A stretch of 33,573 bases of DNA from Cyanophora paradoxa (taxonomy: Eukaryota; Glaucocystophyceae; Cyanophorales; Cyanophoraceae). Where the stretch lies: positions 1 through 33,573 of the forward strand of contig QPMI01000355.1 of assembly GCA_004431415.1 (NCBI GenBank), in the 5' to 3' direction. The position numbers and the translations under genes were made by a program. This document shows positions 19,219 to 30,800 of the stretch, piece after piece (positions within the stretch are counted from its first letter, which is position 1; every line of letters starts with the position of its first letter). Under the pieces are notes generated by a model. The model was not told the origin of the DNA and did not search any database. It worked only from the letters and a program-made list of their open reading frames with translations.

Positions 19219-22200
19219 ATGTCTGGTGCGTTCGCGTGCGGCTGGATGAGCAGGCGAGACGGCCATGCGCGCTTATTCCGCTGCAGCCGAGGACGGCGAG
19301 GAGGAGCGCGAGTGGGGCGAGGAGCAGGCGGACGAGCAGGAAGCTGGATCGCCTGCAGCGGCCCCTGACGCTCAGGCATCGCCTCCCGCGAAAGAGGAGC
19401 GCGTCAAGCCGAAGAAGAAGCGGAAGAGCGGGGCCGAAGACTTCCTCGAACGCGAAGCCGAGGAAGACGATGAGGACGAAGAAGAAGGCGCCAAGAAGTG
19501 CGCGGATGCGCCGCGCTGGATGTGATCATTCCCGCCCAGCTGACCCCGCGCGGCTTCTGCAGGGCCACAGCAGGGAGCGATTCGGATGAAGAGGAAGAGG
19601 AGGAGGTTCGCTTTGCGGTCCTTGCTTGCTGCCCGGCGCTTCCTCACCGTTCACAGGGCGAGGATACGTACGAGGCTGATGGCTTCGTCGTGGACGAGGC
19701 CGACGATGAGGAGGGCGGTTCTGGCGATGAATCCGGCAAAAAGAAGAAGAAAAAGAAGAAGCGGCGACGAAAGGTTCGCTAGCTTTTGCGTTGGACGATC
19801 GAAATGCGTGTTGGGTGTCCGAGCTCCGTCGCAGGAGCTGCGCCTGGCCGCCGAGGACTATGAGCTTGTTGAGGAGCATCTCGGCCGCCCTCTCCCGCGC
19901 CGCACCGCCGAGCCCGCGGCCGGGAGCGACGACGAGGGCGCTCACAAGTTCAAGCGGTGCGGCGGCTGGCCGCTCGCGGCGCCGGAGCCAGCCCTAACGT
20001 TCCCGCAGGCTCAAGAAGATGAAGTCGCGCTCGGAAGACTCGGACGGCGAGGACGACCGTGGAGGGGAGGGTGCCCCGTCGAAGCCGAGGCGCGAGCACC
20101 TGGAGCAGGAGCTCTTCGGCGCGGACGACGAGGAGGAGCTCGAGCGGAAGGATAGCTCCGCGCCCGCGCCGCCGCCTGCAGACGGCGCGCACGAGCACCA
20201 CGACGATGCCGGTGCGCCGCCCGGCTGCTCCCGGATCCGCGTCGTCGCGAGCGCAGCGGCAGATTCCGACATCTCCGAGGGAGACGAGATGGACGACTTC
20301 ATCGTCGACGACGATGGGCAGCCGCGTCGGCGCAGGAAGGGCCGCTCGGGCGCCGGCCGGCAGCACACGTCGATGCAGATCAACCAAGCGCGGTGCGGGG
20401 CGGTCCGCCGCGCGGCGTGCGGGCACGGGCGCCGACGCGTCTCCTTCGCAGGTCGCTCTTCGACATCTCCGAGTTCCTGGAGGCGGAGCACGTTCCTAGG
20501 GCCCGCCCCGCCGGCCCCGTCCCGCCCCGTCCCGCCCCGACCGTGCACCGCAGGAAGAGCGCCCCGCCGGCGAGGACGGCGACGAGTTCGCGGACCTGGA
20601 GCAGCGCCAGCGGAAGAAGATGCCGGATATGCGGGTGCGCGGGGGGTTGGGCCGCCGGCCCTGGGCGGGTCTGGGCGCCAGCCGACGGGGCGGACGGGCA
20701 GGACGTGTTTGAACCGATGGTAATCGAGCACCGGTACATGACGGAAGCGGACGAAGTCATCAAGCAGACCGACATGCCCGAGCGCATGCAGGCGCGCCGC
20801 CCGCCCCGCCCTGCTTTGCCTTGCGTGGCCTGGGCTGACGGCCCCGCAGAAGCGGTTCCTGGACCGGGAGAAGCCTGCGGAGGGGGAGATCCAGCGGGAG
20901 GCGGAGTGGATGTTCAAGCGCTTCTGGGAGCCGATGATTCGGGCGGGGGCGGTGGCGGAGGGGCGCGCCCACTCGGAGAGCGTGCGGGAGCGGCTGCAGA
21001 TGGAGCGCATCGTGCCGCGCATCGTCTCCGTGCTGGGCTACATGCGCCTCGAGCTCCTCGAGGTCCCCTTCATCGTCACGCACCGCAAGGAGTACTGGCG
21101 CCCCGAGCTCGAGCAGCAGCACGTCTGGATGATCTACGACTGGGACGAGACGTGCGGCCCCGCCCCCGGCCCCGCCCCGCCCCGCCCGCCCGCCCGAGCC
21201 GCCGCCCCCGCGCAGGTGGAACTACCTGCAGATGCGGAAGAAGCAGCTGCGGGAGCGGTACCAGCGGGCGGCGGAGGTTGAGAAGGACACGCCGGTGCGG
21301 GCCGGCGCGCGCGGGTGGGGTGCAGGGGCGCGAGCGGGGCGGGGCAGGGGGTGGAGGAGGACGTGCGGCGGTGCCTGGCGCTGCTGGAGGAGGCGCTGGA
21401 GGAGGAGTTGGTGCGGGACCTGGACGACTACTTCCGCCTGCGCTTCGTCAACGTCGAGGAGATCCTCCAGACGGAGGCCGCCGAGCAGGAGGCCGCCAAC
21501 GGCGTCTCCCGCCCCCGCCGCCCCCTGCGCCGCACCGACTACCACCTCTACGCCCGCCTCGGCCTCAAGAAGCTCGCGGAGAAGCTGGGCCTGGCGGGGT
21601 GGCAGCTGGGGGTGAACGTGCGGCAGTACACGCAGTACTCGGTGGAGAACCCGGAGCGGGAGCCGCTGGACCTTGCCGAGGAGATGCTCGCCGACCTCGA
21701 GGCCCGCAACGAGGCGCACCGCTTCCGCCCCAAGGCCGGCGCCGAGCCCAGCCAGACGAGCCCCCTCGACCGCGTCCTCCGCGGTCCGCCCCTCCTCCTC
21801 CGGGGGGAGCGGGGCCGGGGGCCGACGGGGGCGGGCGGGGGCAGCCGCGCGGCACATGCTTGCGCAGGAGATCGCGCACGACCCGATGGTGCGGGACCGC
21901 GTGCGCCACTTCTACTACAACTACGGGGAGGTCACGACGCGCCCCACCGGCAAGGGCACCCGCGAGATCGACTCGGTCTTCCACATGCACGCCGTCCGCC
22001 CGCGCCCCGCCCCGCCCCGCCGTCCCGCCGCGTCGCGCCGCCGGCGAGCCGGCCGCGCAGCCCGTCAAGTGCATCCGGAACAAGCCGATCTCCGAGTTCG
22101 GCGACATCGCCGCCTGGGAGAACGCGAGGACGCCCGCGGTGCGCCCCGCGAGGCCTGGCGCGTCGCGGGCGGCGGGGCGGCGGGGCGGGCTGACGCGGGC

Positions 22201-25200
22201 GGCGGGGCGCAGTCGAAGGACCTGCAGCGGAAGGTGCGGGCGGAGTTCCTGCACATCCTGATGGCGGAGAAGGACGGCTTCATCGAGGTGGAGGTGACGC
22301 TCCCCGACGCGAGGCGGGAGAGGCTCGAGGAGGAGATCCGCACCAACTTCCTCTCCAACGACGTGAACGAGACGGCGCAGTACTGGAACGAGCAGCGGGC
22401 GGAGATCCTCGAGGAGTGCCTCCGCTCGCTGCTGCCGCCCATCATGGTGCGGGACATGCGGGCACGGCTCGCGCGCGACGCCAAGGTGGCGATGGCGGAG
22501 ACGCTCTACAGCCGCGTCCACGAGATGCTCAACGTGCAGCCGTACCGCCTCCCCTCCGAGGCGCTCCACTCTGTGGACCATCAGGACTACGAGCGGATCG
22601 AGAACTGCCGCGTGCTGGCCATGTGCACGGGGACGGTGCCGCCGGACCCGCTCAAGAAGGAGAAGGGCGGGCCGGTGCAGCGGACGATGGCGGTGATGCT
22701 GGATGCGGACGGGGAGGTCCTCGACCACCTCGCCCTCGCGAACATGGGCCTCGCGGTGAACGCGCGCCGCGAGGAGGACGCCAACCGCAAGAACGCCGAC
22801 CTCGACGCCCTCCACGAGTTCATCGCCCGCCACGAGTCCGCCCCGCCCCGCTCCCCCGGCCCGGCCCCGCCCCGCGCGGCGCCGACGGGGCCGGCTCGCG
22901 CGCTCGCAGGCCGCACGTGGTGGTGGTGGCGACGAACGGGATCAACGACCGGCGGCTCTTCATGGACATGCGATCGGTGGCGGACACGGTGAAGCAGCGC
23001 AGGGCGCTCGCCTCGGGCCTCCGCGAGCTGAACGTCGTCCTCTGCGACTCGGCGGCGGCGCGCATCGCCGAGGCCTCCACGCGCTACCAGCAGGAGTTCG
23101 CCGAGTACCAGCCCCTCCTCCGCCACGCCATCTCGGTGCCAGCCCCGCCCCGCCGTCGCCCGCCCCCCGAGGCGCCCCGCTCACTCTGCGGGGGGGTCAG
23201 ATCGGGCGGCGGATGCAGGAGCCGCTGGCGGAGCTGGCGGGGCTGATGACGGAGGAGCGGGAGATGCTGGACCTGCGGCTGCACCCGCTGCAGGAGATGC
23301 TCTCCAAGGAGGAGCGCCTGCAGGCCATCGAGCGCGCCTTCATCGACGTCACCTGCGCCGTCGGCGCCGACATCAACCGCATGCTCGCCCACCCGCACCT
23401 CGCCGCCCCGCTCCAGTTCGTCGGCGGCCTCGGCCCGCGCAAGGCGGCGCACCTGCTGCAGGCGATGGGCTCGGCGAAGAGCGGGCGGCTGGCGAGCCGG
23501 AAGGACCTGCTGGCGGGGAACATGTCGATGAAGCGCAAGGTCTTCATCAACTCGGCCTCCTTCATCCGCGTGCGCGACCACTCCAACGACTTCGGCGCCG
23601 AGGTCGTCGGTCCGTCGCCCCGCCCCGCCCCGCCCACCCCGCCCGGGCGGCCCGTGACGGGCCCCAGACGTCCTGGACGACACGCGGATCCACCCGGAGA
23701 GCTACACGATGGCGATCCGCATGGCGGGGGACGCCATCCAGGCGGACGAGGAGGACCAGGAGAAGGTGCAGCTCTACGTCGAGTACGTCATGCGGGAGCC
23801 GCAGAAGCTCGACGCCCTGGACCTGGACGCGTACGCGGACGAGCTGGAGAAGCAGGGGGCCGGCCGCAAGCGGGACACCCTCTACGCGATCAAGGAGGAG
23901 CTGGAGCGGCCGTACGCGGACCCGCGCGAGCCGTGGCAGGCGCCGGACGCGGCGGCGCTCTTCACGATGATGACGGGGGAGAACGAGGAGACGCTGCAGC
24001 GGGGCCAGGTGGTGCACGCGAACATCGTCCACGTCTTCGCGGCGGGGGCCAAGTGCGTGCTCGACTCGGGCGTCGAGGGCTTCATCCACAAGTCCGCCAT
24101 CTCCGACGACTTCGTCGAGGACGTCGCCACCCGCGTCGAGAAGGGCCCGCCCCCGCCCCGCCCCGCCCCGCACCCCGCCCCGCCCCGCCCCGCTCACCGG
24201 GGCGGCGGGGCGCGCAGGCATGTCCGTCCTCTGCAAGGTCCTCTCCGTCGTCCCCAGCGAGTTCAAGGTGGACCTCACCACCAAGTCCTCCAAGCTCCAG
24301 GAGCGCGAGAAGTGGCCCGAGGGCAAGGTCCGCCCCCCCGCCCCCTCTTCCTCTCCCGCCACCGCCGACCCCGCCGGCAGCCGTACGACTCGCGCCTGGA
24401 CATCCAGAGCATCGTCCCCCCGCCGCCCAGCGCGGACGAGGGTGCGCGGGGGCCGGGCCGCGCCTTGCGTGCGCCCTCTCGAGCGCCGGGGGCGCAGAGA
24501 AGAAGAAGGGGGCGGGCAAGGAGAAGTACCTGAAGCGGTCGATCCAGCACCCGCTCTTCCAGAACGTGGCGCGCTCGCAGGCGGAGCGGACGCTCGAGGG
24601 GCGCGAGGTCGGGGACATGGTCATCCGGCCCTCCTCCAAGGGCGCCGACCACCTCGCCATCACCTGGAAGATGGCCCCCAACTGCTACCGCCACGTCGGT
24701 CCGCCCGCCTCCCCAGCGCCCCCCCCGCCCGGCGGCTCTGCCGGCGCTGAGGCGGGGGCGGGGCAGACATCCAGGAGGAGGGGAAGACGAACGCGATGAG
24801 CATCGGGCGCATCCTGCGCGTGCAGGACATGCTCTTCTCCGAGCTCGACGAGCTCCTCACCCGGTCCGCCCCCGCCCCGCCGCTTCCGGGGCGGCGCCTG
24901 ACGCGTCGAGGGGCAGGTACATGGACCCGATCTGCAGCTACGCGCGGGACCTGGTGAACTCGCGCTTCTTCCGGGCCGGGGACGCCGCGGAGGTGGAGCA
25001 CTGGCTGCGGGACGAGCAGCAGCAGAACTCGGCGCGGATCCCGTACTGCGTCGGGGTCTCGAACCGGTCGGACCCGAGCGCGGCGTTCACGCTCTACTAC
25101 CTCCCCTCGCGGCGCGTCTACCGCGAGGTCGTCAAGCTCTCCCCCAAGGGCTACCGCTTCTGGGACGCCACGCACCCCGACCCCGAGAAGCTCATCAAGT

Positions 25201-26129
25201 GGTTCAAGATGCACTGCGCCGCCCGCATGAAGGAGCGCCAGGCCAAGCCCGCCCCCGCCCCCGCCCCCGCCCCCGCCCCCTCCCCGCCCCCCGCCCCTTC
25301 CCCTTCCCCGCCCCCTCCCGCCCCGGCGCCCGGCCACGTCCCCTCCCATCCCCATCCCGCCATGCCGCCGGCGCAGCCGTACGGGGGCTTCCCCCCGCGG
25401 TTCGGGGGAGCCCCCGGGAGCGGGGCGCCGGCGGCGGGGGAGGCGCCGCCGCCGGCGCCGACGGCGGAGGAGGAGAGGACGTACGGGCAGATCCGGCAGA
25501 TGCTGCAGCAGCACGCCGCGAACCCGGCCTCGTACGCCACCGTCCTCGAGCGCTGCCGGCCCCTCGTCGCCCAGAACCCCGCCCTCGCCCTCCACATCCC
25601 CGAGCTCCGGCCCCTCCTCCCCGCCCCGCCTCCCACCTCCCAGGGGCCCTTCCCCGGCCAGTTCCCCCCCGGCGCCCGCGGGCCCCCCGGCGGCTTCCAG
25701 CAGGGCCCTCCCGGCGGCTTCCAGCAGGGTCCCCCCGGCGGCTTCCAGCAGGGTCCCCCGGGCGGCTTCCAGCAGGGTCCCCCCGGCGGCTTCCAGCAGG
25801 GTCCCCCCGGCGGATTCCAACAGGGCCCGCCCGGCGGCTTCCAGCAGGGTCCCCCGGGCGGATTCCAGCAGGGCCCGCCCGGCGGCTTTGCGCCCGGCCC
25901 GCCGGGCAACTTCGGCCGCGGCTTCTATGGTCAGCCAGGCCCGCCCGGGCCCCCCGGGCCCTGGAACCAGGGCCCGCCCCCGGGCGGCCCGGGTGGCGGC
26001 GGCATGCCCTGGCAGCAGGGGCCGCCGCAGGGCCCGCCCCCGGGCGGCCGCGGCTGGGGCCAGGGCCCTCCCCGCGGCGGCTACGGCGGTGGCGGGCGCG
26101 GCAGGGGCGACGACTGGCCCAGGCGTTAG
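19219..26129 (+). CDS. SPT6: SPT6 transcription elongation factor and histone chaperone
   Basis: Spt6 travels with RNA polymerase II and reassembles nucleosomes. Roughly 24 short introns interrupt the gene. I choose the start at 19219 (ATGTCTG, intron 19226-19286, then CCGAGGAC), giving MSAEDGEEEREW; an unspliced start at 19265 joins the same frame. Domains in order: acidic N-terminus with Lys clusters; SDISEGDEMDDFIVDDDGQP (20268-20325); helix-turn-helix core (PRIVSVLGYMRLELLEVPFI, then HRKEYWRPEL); DLDDYFRLRF; the inactive YqgF fold (VQRTMAVMLDADGEVLDHLA; HVVVVATNGINDRRLF); HhH (FVGGLGPRKAAHLLQAM near 23420); DLDLDAYADELEKQG; S1 (VVHANIVHVFAAGAKCVLD); and tandem SH2 (GDMVIRPSSKGADHLAITWK near 24613; FTLYYLPSRRVYREVVKLSP near 25087). 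The tail is Pro-rich and then Gly-rich, with tandem GPPGGFQQ repeats, ending GRGRGDDWPRR. Confidence 0.95.
20792..20849 (+). other. GC-AG intron in SPT6
   Basis: The exon ending TDMPERMQ stops at CAG, followed by GCGCGCCGCCC. The AG at 20849 precedes KRFLDREKPAEGEIQREAEW, in another frame. The intron is 58 nt and there is no usable GT donor. Confidence 0.82.
24145..24217 (+). other. GC-AG intron in the SPT6 S1 domain
   Basis: GTCGAGAAGG is followed by GCCCGCCCCC. The AG at 24217 precedes GCATGTCCGTC, rejoining EKGMSVLCKVLSVVPSEFKV in phase, as expected for the Spt6 S1 region. The intron is 73 nt, C-rich first and then G-rich. Confidence 0.85.
25680..25895 (+). repeat. 24-bp coding minisatellite (GPPGGFQQ repeats) in the SPT6 tail
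   Basis: Eight tandem 24-bp units (25680-25871) encode GPPGGFQQ, and a ninth degenerate unit encodes GPPGGFAP. Units differ mainly at synonymous third positions (CCC/CCT/CCG, GGC/GGA), and one has CAACAG for the Gln pair. The reading frame is preserved throughout. Confidence 0.95.
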
Positions 26130-26919
26130 GTGCACGACCAGTCCCCACCCCATGACACGCCCTCACCCCTCACCCTCTTTCTCGTTGCCACCTCTCGTTC
26201 TGCGCTCCCCTTTCTCTCTCGATTCTGGTGTACACAGAAATCACACCAATGCCACCTCCGAGCCAGTTCCTGATCGAATCGGAATCCGATGATCACGGCT
26301 GGGGCTGACACCACGGCTCAGTGATCCGAGTAACCACGAAGCCATTCGGCCGGCCCGTCGATCCTACGACTAGGCCATGTTTGGACACGGGGCCGCGCCC
26401 TCGAGTTGCAAGGGACCGGTTAAGCGACCGCGGCCGTCAGACTGCGGACCGCTGCTCGATCGGCCGGCGCGCGGCTTGGCGCCGGCATGTGCAGTGCGTG
26501 CGCAGCAAAGGAAAGCCCGCATGCAAATGCCCGCAAAGAACTCGGGAGAGCGCTTTAAAAGAAAGACAGCACATTAAACTTGTCCCTTATCCGCTTCACC
26601 GATGGCGGGCTGTCGGTCCAGAAGGCTTGAGAAGAGAAGTATCATAGTATTGTGCGGGGAGGTGTTCGGTCGGGAAGAGTGCGGGGCAGCGTTATGTCGG
26701 GAAGAGAACCGGCAGGTCCCGCATGGAGGTAAGCAAAAGAGAGTTGTGTGTGACAGCCGCTCAATGCACGTCGGACGCAAGATCTCATTGACTCAGAAGC
26801 TTGAAAGGATCTGACATGCGTTGGACTGTCCTAGCAGCCAGCTGTCTCCACATGGCGGCAGCTACGCCAGAGATCGGCGGGACGGACTGATTGGCTGCTA
26901 GACTGGTGGCGGAAGCCAC
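26130..26919. other. 790-bp convergent intergenic region
   Basis: This lies between the SPT6 stop and the eS26 stop. It is notably less GC-rich than the coding DNA. It should hold both 3' UTRs. Short open frames on both strands (for example 26602-26814 plus, 26574-26780 minus) have no recognisable motifs. I found no tRNA, snRNA or repeat here. Confidence 0.4.
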
Positions 26920-27548
26920 TTAACGGGCCGGGGCGGGCGCAGCAGTGCCGGCGGGCTTGGGCGCGCCGGGGGCCTTCTTCGGGCCGTCGTCCTCCTGTGG
27001 AACACGGCACGTATCGGTGGCCTACTCCGGAACGAATGCGGCGCGCGGGAGGGCCATCGATCACGGACCTTGCGGCGCGGGCGCTGGGGCGGCTCGCGGT
27101 TCTTGCGGTCGTCCCGGGAGCGGACGCGCACGACACGGGAGTGGATGGCGCACGAAATGCAGTACTGCATCTTGATGTACAGCTTGGGGAGAGCGTACAC
27201 TGCGGCGACGCGGAGAGCCCGTGAGCGATTCTGCGATCTCGCGAGCACAGCCTGGGCGGCACTGCCCGGGGCGAGCTAAGCACACCCTCGTAGACGCTGG
27301 CCTCCTTGATATCACGCTGCGCCGCCATCTCGATGATGTTGCGGACGATGAAGCGCTTCACGGCCTTGTCCTGCGCCGGGCGGCGCCGCGGGGCGACACA
27401 ATCAGCCTAAGGTGCCTCCTTTCTTGCGTTGCAATCGCCAGTGGCTACGGACCTTAGCCACACACCGGCCGCAGTTGCTGCAGCGGACCGGGTTGACATG
27501 GCCGCGGCCATGCTTCGAGCGGCCGTTGTTCCGACGCTTCTGAGTCAT
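26920..27548 (-). CDS. RPS26: Ribosomal protein eS26
   Basis: A small-subunit ribosomal protein at the mRNA exit channel. No single frame covers it. Four exons join with exact phase: 27548-27453, 27370-27286, 27199-27069 and 26994-26920, giving 128 residues. Exon 1 reads [20 protein letters not shown], then [12 protein letters not shown]. Exon 2 reads [20 protein letters not shown], then IKEASVYE. Exon 3 has [20 protein letters not shown], then [18 protein letters not shown]. Exon 4 is the Pro/Ala-rich tail ending APAPAR. The zinc-binding cysteine pairs CSNC and CISC are intact. Length and order match eS26 closely. Three of the four acceptors follow CAG. The first intron starts GTCCGT and the second GTGTGC. 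Confidence 0.95.
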
Positions 27549-27844
27549 CTGCGTGCCCGAAGGGCGGGATTAGCTGCGATGGTCGGGGCGGCCGAGGGTG
27601 GTCGCGATCACCTTGCGATATGCCGTACCCCAGCGGAGCCGCTGCGCCGATTCCTCCCGGGAGACCCCCCGTGTACCCGGCATGGGAACCGCCGCCTGAG
27701 GCCTGCAAGCGCCTCGCTCTGTTAGTAGAGCTGTTGTAGCGTTATTGAAGCGATTCGCGCAGCTTTCGTCCGGCCCCGCCGCAGCGAGAACTTCCGCCTG
27801 GCCCTGCCGCAGGGAGAACGTGCGGTCCCAGCCGGCAGATCTAG
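27549..27844. promoter_or_regulatory. 296-bp divergent promoter between the RPS26 and HECT ligase genes
   Basis: The two starts are head to head. A near-identical 14-bp direct repeat, GCCGCAGCGAGAAC (27778-27791) and GCCGCAGGGAGAAC (27806-27819), lies just before the HECT ATG. It could be a paired factor site or part of the 5' UTR. No TATA box is seen. Confidence 0.4.
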
Positions 27845-30800
27845 ATGGCGGCCGTGTTCATGCACTCCGGCGGTGCCTCGAGGTCGCAGCGCAGCTCGCC
27901 GGGGCACGGTATGGACGACCCGGACGAGGACGCTTGGGGCCTCGGGGCGCGTGCCCCCCCCTCCGGCCAGCTCTCCTCGGGGCCCTCTTCCAGGCGTCGG
28001 TTCAACCGCAGCAGCCGCGACGGCCCCGACTCCTTCCTGCATGACCGCGACGCCTTCGGAATCCCTTCGCCGAGCGCTTCTCTCACGGCGGCTGCCCGCA
28101 CGCGCGGTCTCGGCCTCAGCGCGATGGGGTCCTGGGGCAGCGTGGGCCTGGGAGCGGGCACGGTGTCGCAGGCGGCGGCGCTCGCCTCGCTGCAAAACGA
28201 GCGGGAGCGCTCGCTGATCGACAACATGTTCGGGCGCCTCGTGTTCTGGAACAGGCGCGCCGCCGCGCCCCGCCCGCCCCGCCGCCGCGGGGCCGATGGG
28301 GCGGCAGCTTCGCGACGCGCGGGGTGGACCTGGAGGAGCTCGTCGCCGGGGCCACCGGGGGCGGTGGCGACGTCCTCCGCGGTGCGCCCCGCCGACGGGG
28401 GGCGCGGGGCGGGGCGGGTTGCGATGGGGGCGCAGGGCACTCGCGGTGGCGGGCGATTGCGGAGAGCATCCGGTCGCCCGAGGAGCGGGTCGCCTCCGAG
28501 GGCCTCTCCGAGCTCTGCTACGCCCTCACGAGCCGCACCGCCTCGCTCGCCTCCTTCCCCCCCGACCTCTTCGTCCCCCTCCTCGCCTCCATCCTCGCCG
28601 ACGACGCCCGCGCCGGCCTCATGGATATCCTTGGCGCCCGCCCCCCTCGCCCCGCCCCGCACGCCCGCGCCGCCGCCCCTGACCCGACCCCGCGGCACTG
28701 CTGGCGACGCGGGCGCTGACGCACATGATGGAGGCGATGCCGTCGACGCGGGGGGCGGTGGTGGCGGCGGGGGCCGTGCAGACCCTCTGCGGGCGCCTGC
28801 GGAGCGTCGAGTACATCGAGCTCGCCGAGCAGTCCGTCCTCGCCATCGAGCGCCTCGCCCCCGAGTACTCCCCCGCCGTCCTCCGCGCCGGCGGCCTCCA
28901 CGCCCTCCTCGCCCACCTCGACTTCTTCACCTCCTCCCAGCAGCGGGCCGCGCTGCAGGCGGCGGGGCAGCTCTGCCGGGGCCTGCCCCCCGAGCTCTTC
29001 GTGCCGCAGGTGGCGGAGAGCGGGGCGCTGGACGTGCTGGCGGGCCTCGTGGCCTCGCCGGACGCGCAGCTCGTCGAGGCGGCGGTCGCCTGCCTCGCCC
29101 GCCTCGTCGAGTCCCTCTCCGGCCCCGCCCACGAGCCGCACCTCGCCCGCATCGCCGCCGCCGGGCCCCCGCCCGGCCTCCTCGCCGCCCTCCTCGCCCA
29201 GCTCGCCCCCGCCCAGCAGCACGCCGCGGGGAGCGCCGCGAGCGCCGCCGTGCTGCGGCTGCTGGGGAACCTCTGCCGGGGCGCCCCCGCGGTGGCGGCG
29301 GAGCTGGTGCGGCGCGGGGCGGTGCCGGCGCTGGCTGCCCTCCTGCGCGAGGAGGCCGAGGCGTGCGAGGCCGGCACCGCCCTCGCCCCGCCCCTCCGGC
29401 CCCAGGCCCCCGACTACCTCGACGAGGCCCGCCCCCGCCCCTCCCTCTTTCGCCCCTCGCGCGCGTGACGGGGCGGGGCAGACGCTGGCGCTCTCGGACG
29501 AGCTGCTGCCGGCGCTGGTGCGGGGGGCGGGGGCGTCGGAGGGCCCCGGGGTGGCGGCCGCCGAGCTCGAGGCCTTCGTCGCCGCCCTGCTCCCGCCCTC
29601 GTCCGCGTCCACGCCGCCGCCCCGACCCCGCCCTCGCCGCCCGCGCCCTCTCCGCCCTCCACCGCCTCGCCTTCCACGCCCCCGCCCCGCCCCTCGCCGC
29701 CGCCGCCGCCCCGCCCGCCCCGCTCGCCGCGGCGCTGGGCGCGGGGGTCGGGCGGGGCGGGCCTGGCGGCGGTGGTGGCGGGGCGGCTGCTGCAGGGCGC
29801 GAGGCGGCCGGCGCCGCCGTCGCCCTGCAGCTCGTCGAGATCCTCATGACGAAGGCCCCCGCCGCCTACGCCGGCCCTTCCGCCGCCACGGCCTCCCCGC
29901 CGCCCTCCTCGCCATCGCCGCCGAGGGCCCGCCCCCGCCCGCCCTCCCGCGCCCCGGCCCCGCCTCCGCCGCCGGCTCGCCAGCGGGGCGGGGCGCGGGG
30001 CGGCGGCCCGGGGAGGACGTGGAGGCGCTCCTGTTCGGCCCGCCGGGGCCCGGGCGCTCGTCCCCGAGGCCGAGAGCCCGCTGCCCTCTCGCGCGCCCTC
30101 CTGGCCCTCCCCGCCCCGTCCCCGTGCGCGGGGGGCCCCCCGCGGGGGCCCCCGCCCCGGTGGGCGCCCTGGGGGCCCCTCCGACGGCTCTGGCGGAGAA
30201 GGACTACGTGATCATCGCCGGCAGCGGGGCGGGGCCCGCGGGGGCAGCGCCCGGCACCGGCACCGCCGCCGGCGTCGGCCTCTCTCCGGGGGCCGACGCT
30301 TTCCACCGCGGGACGGCGGGGCCAGCGGGTACGGAGGCGCCGGGGGCGGGTGTGGGGGGCGCGACGGCGGGCTCCCCCGGGGGCGCGGTGGGGAGCCCGC
30401 TGGGGTCGCGGAGCAAGCGGGCGTCGCGCACGGGCGGGCTCGCCGTCCCCGTCCCCTTCGGCGGCTCCTCCCCTGGAGCACCCGCCTCGCCTCGGAGGGG
30501 GCCCCCGGGGGCGAGCCCCTCCCCGTGGCCCCCGTCGCGCCCCTCCCGCCGCCTCCGGCCGCTCCGGCTCCAGCAACGGGGCCGCCTCCCCGGCGCAGAC
30601 CCCGCCGCGGCCCCCCAGGCACCCCCGGCCCCGGCGCCGCGCCCTCGTCGCCCCCGCCCCTCCTCGCCCCCTCCGTCTCCGAGCCCCGCACGCCGCCCCG
30701 CGAGGCGCCCCCGCCGGCCCCGCTGCCCCTCCCCTCTCCCGACCCTCGGCCTCTCCCCGGCGGCGGCGCTGGCGTCGGGGCCGGGGCGGGGCCGGGGGCG

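Noticed and set aside
25246-25330. Pro/Ala CCCGC repeat as a microsatellite or CRISPR-like array
   Set aside because: It is in-frame coding Pro/Ala linker of SPT6 with irregular units and no spacers.
26602-26814. 70-residue open frame between SPT6 and RPS26
   Set aside because: Short, no recognisable motif, and unlike the codon use of the neighbours.
27429-27725. 98-residue plus-strand open frame
   Set aside because: It is antisense to RPS26 exon 1 and the divergent promoter; eS26 explains the conserved signal.
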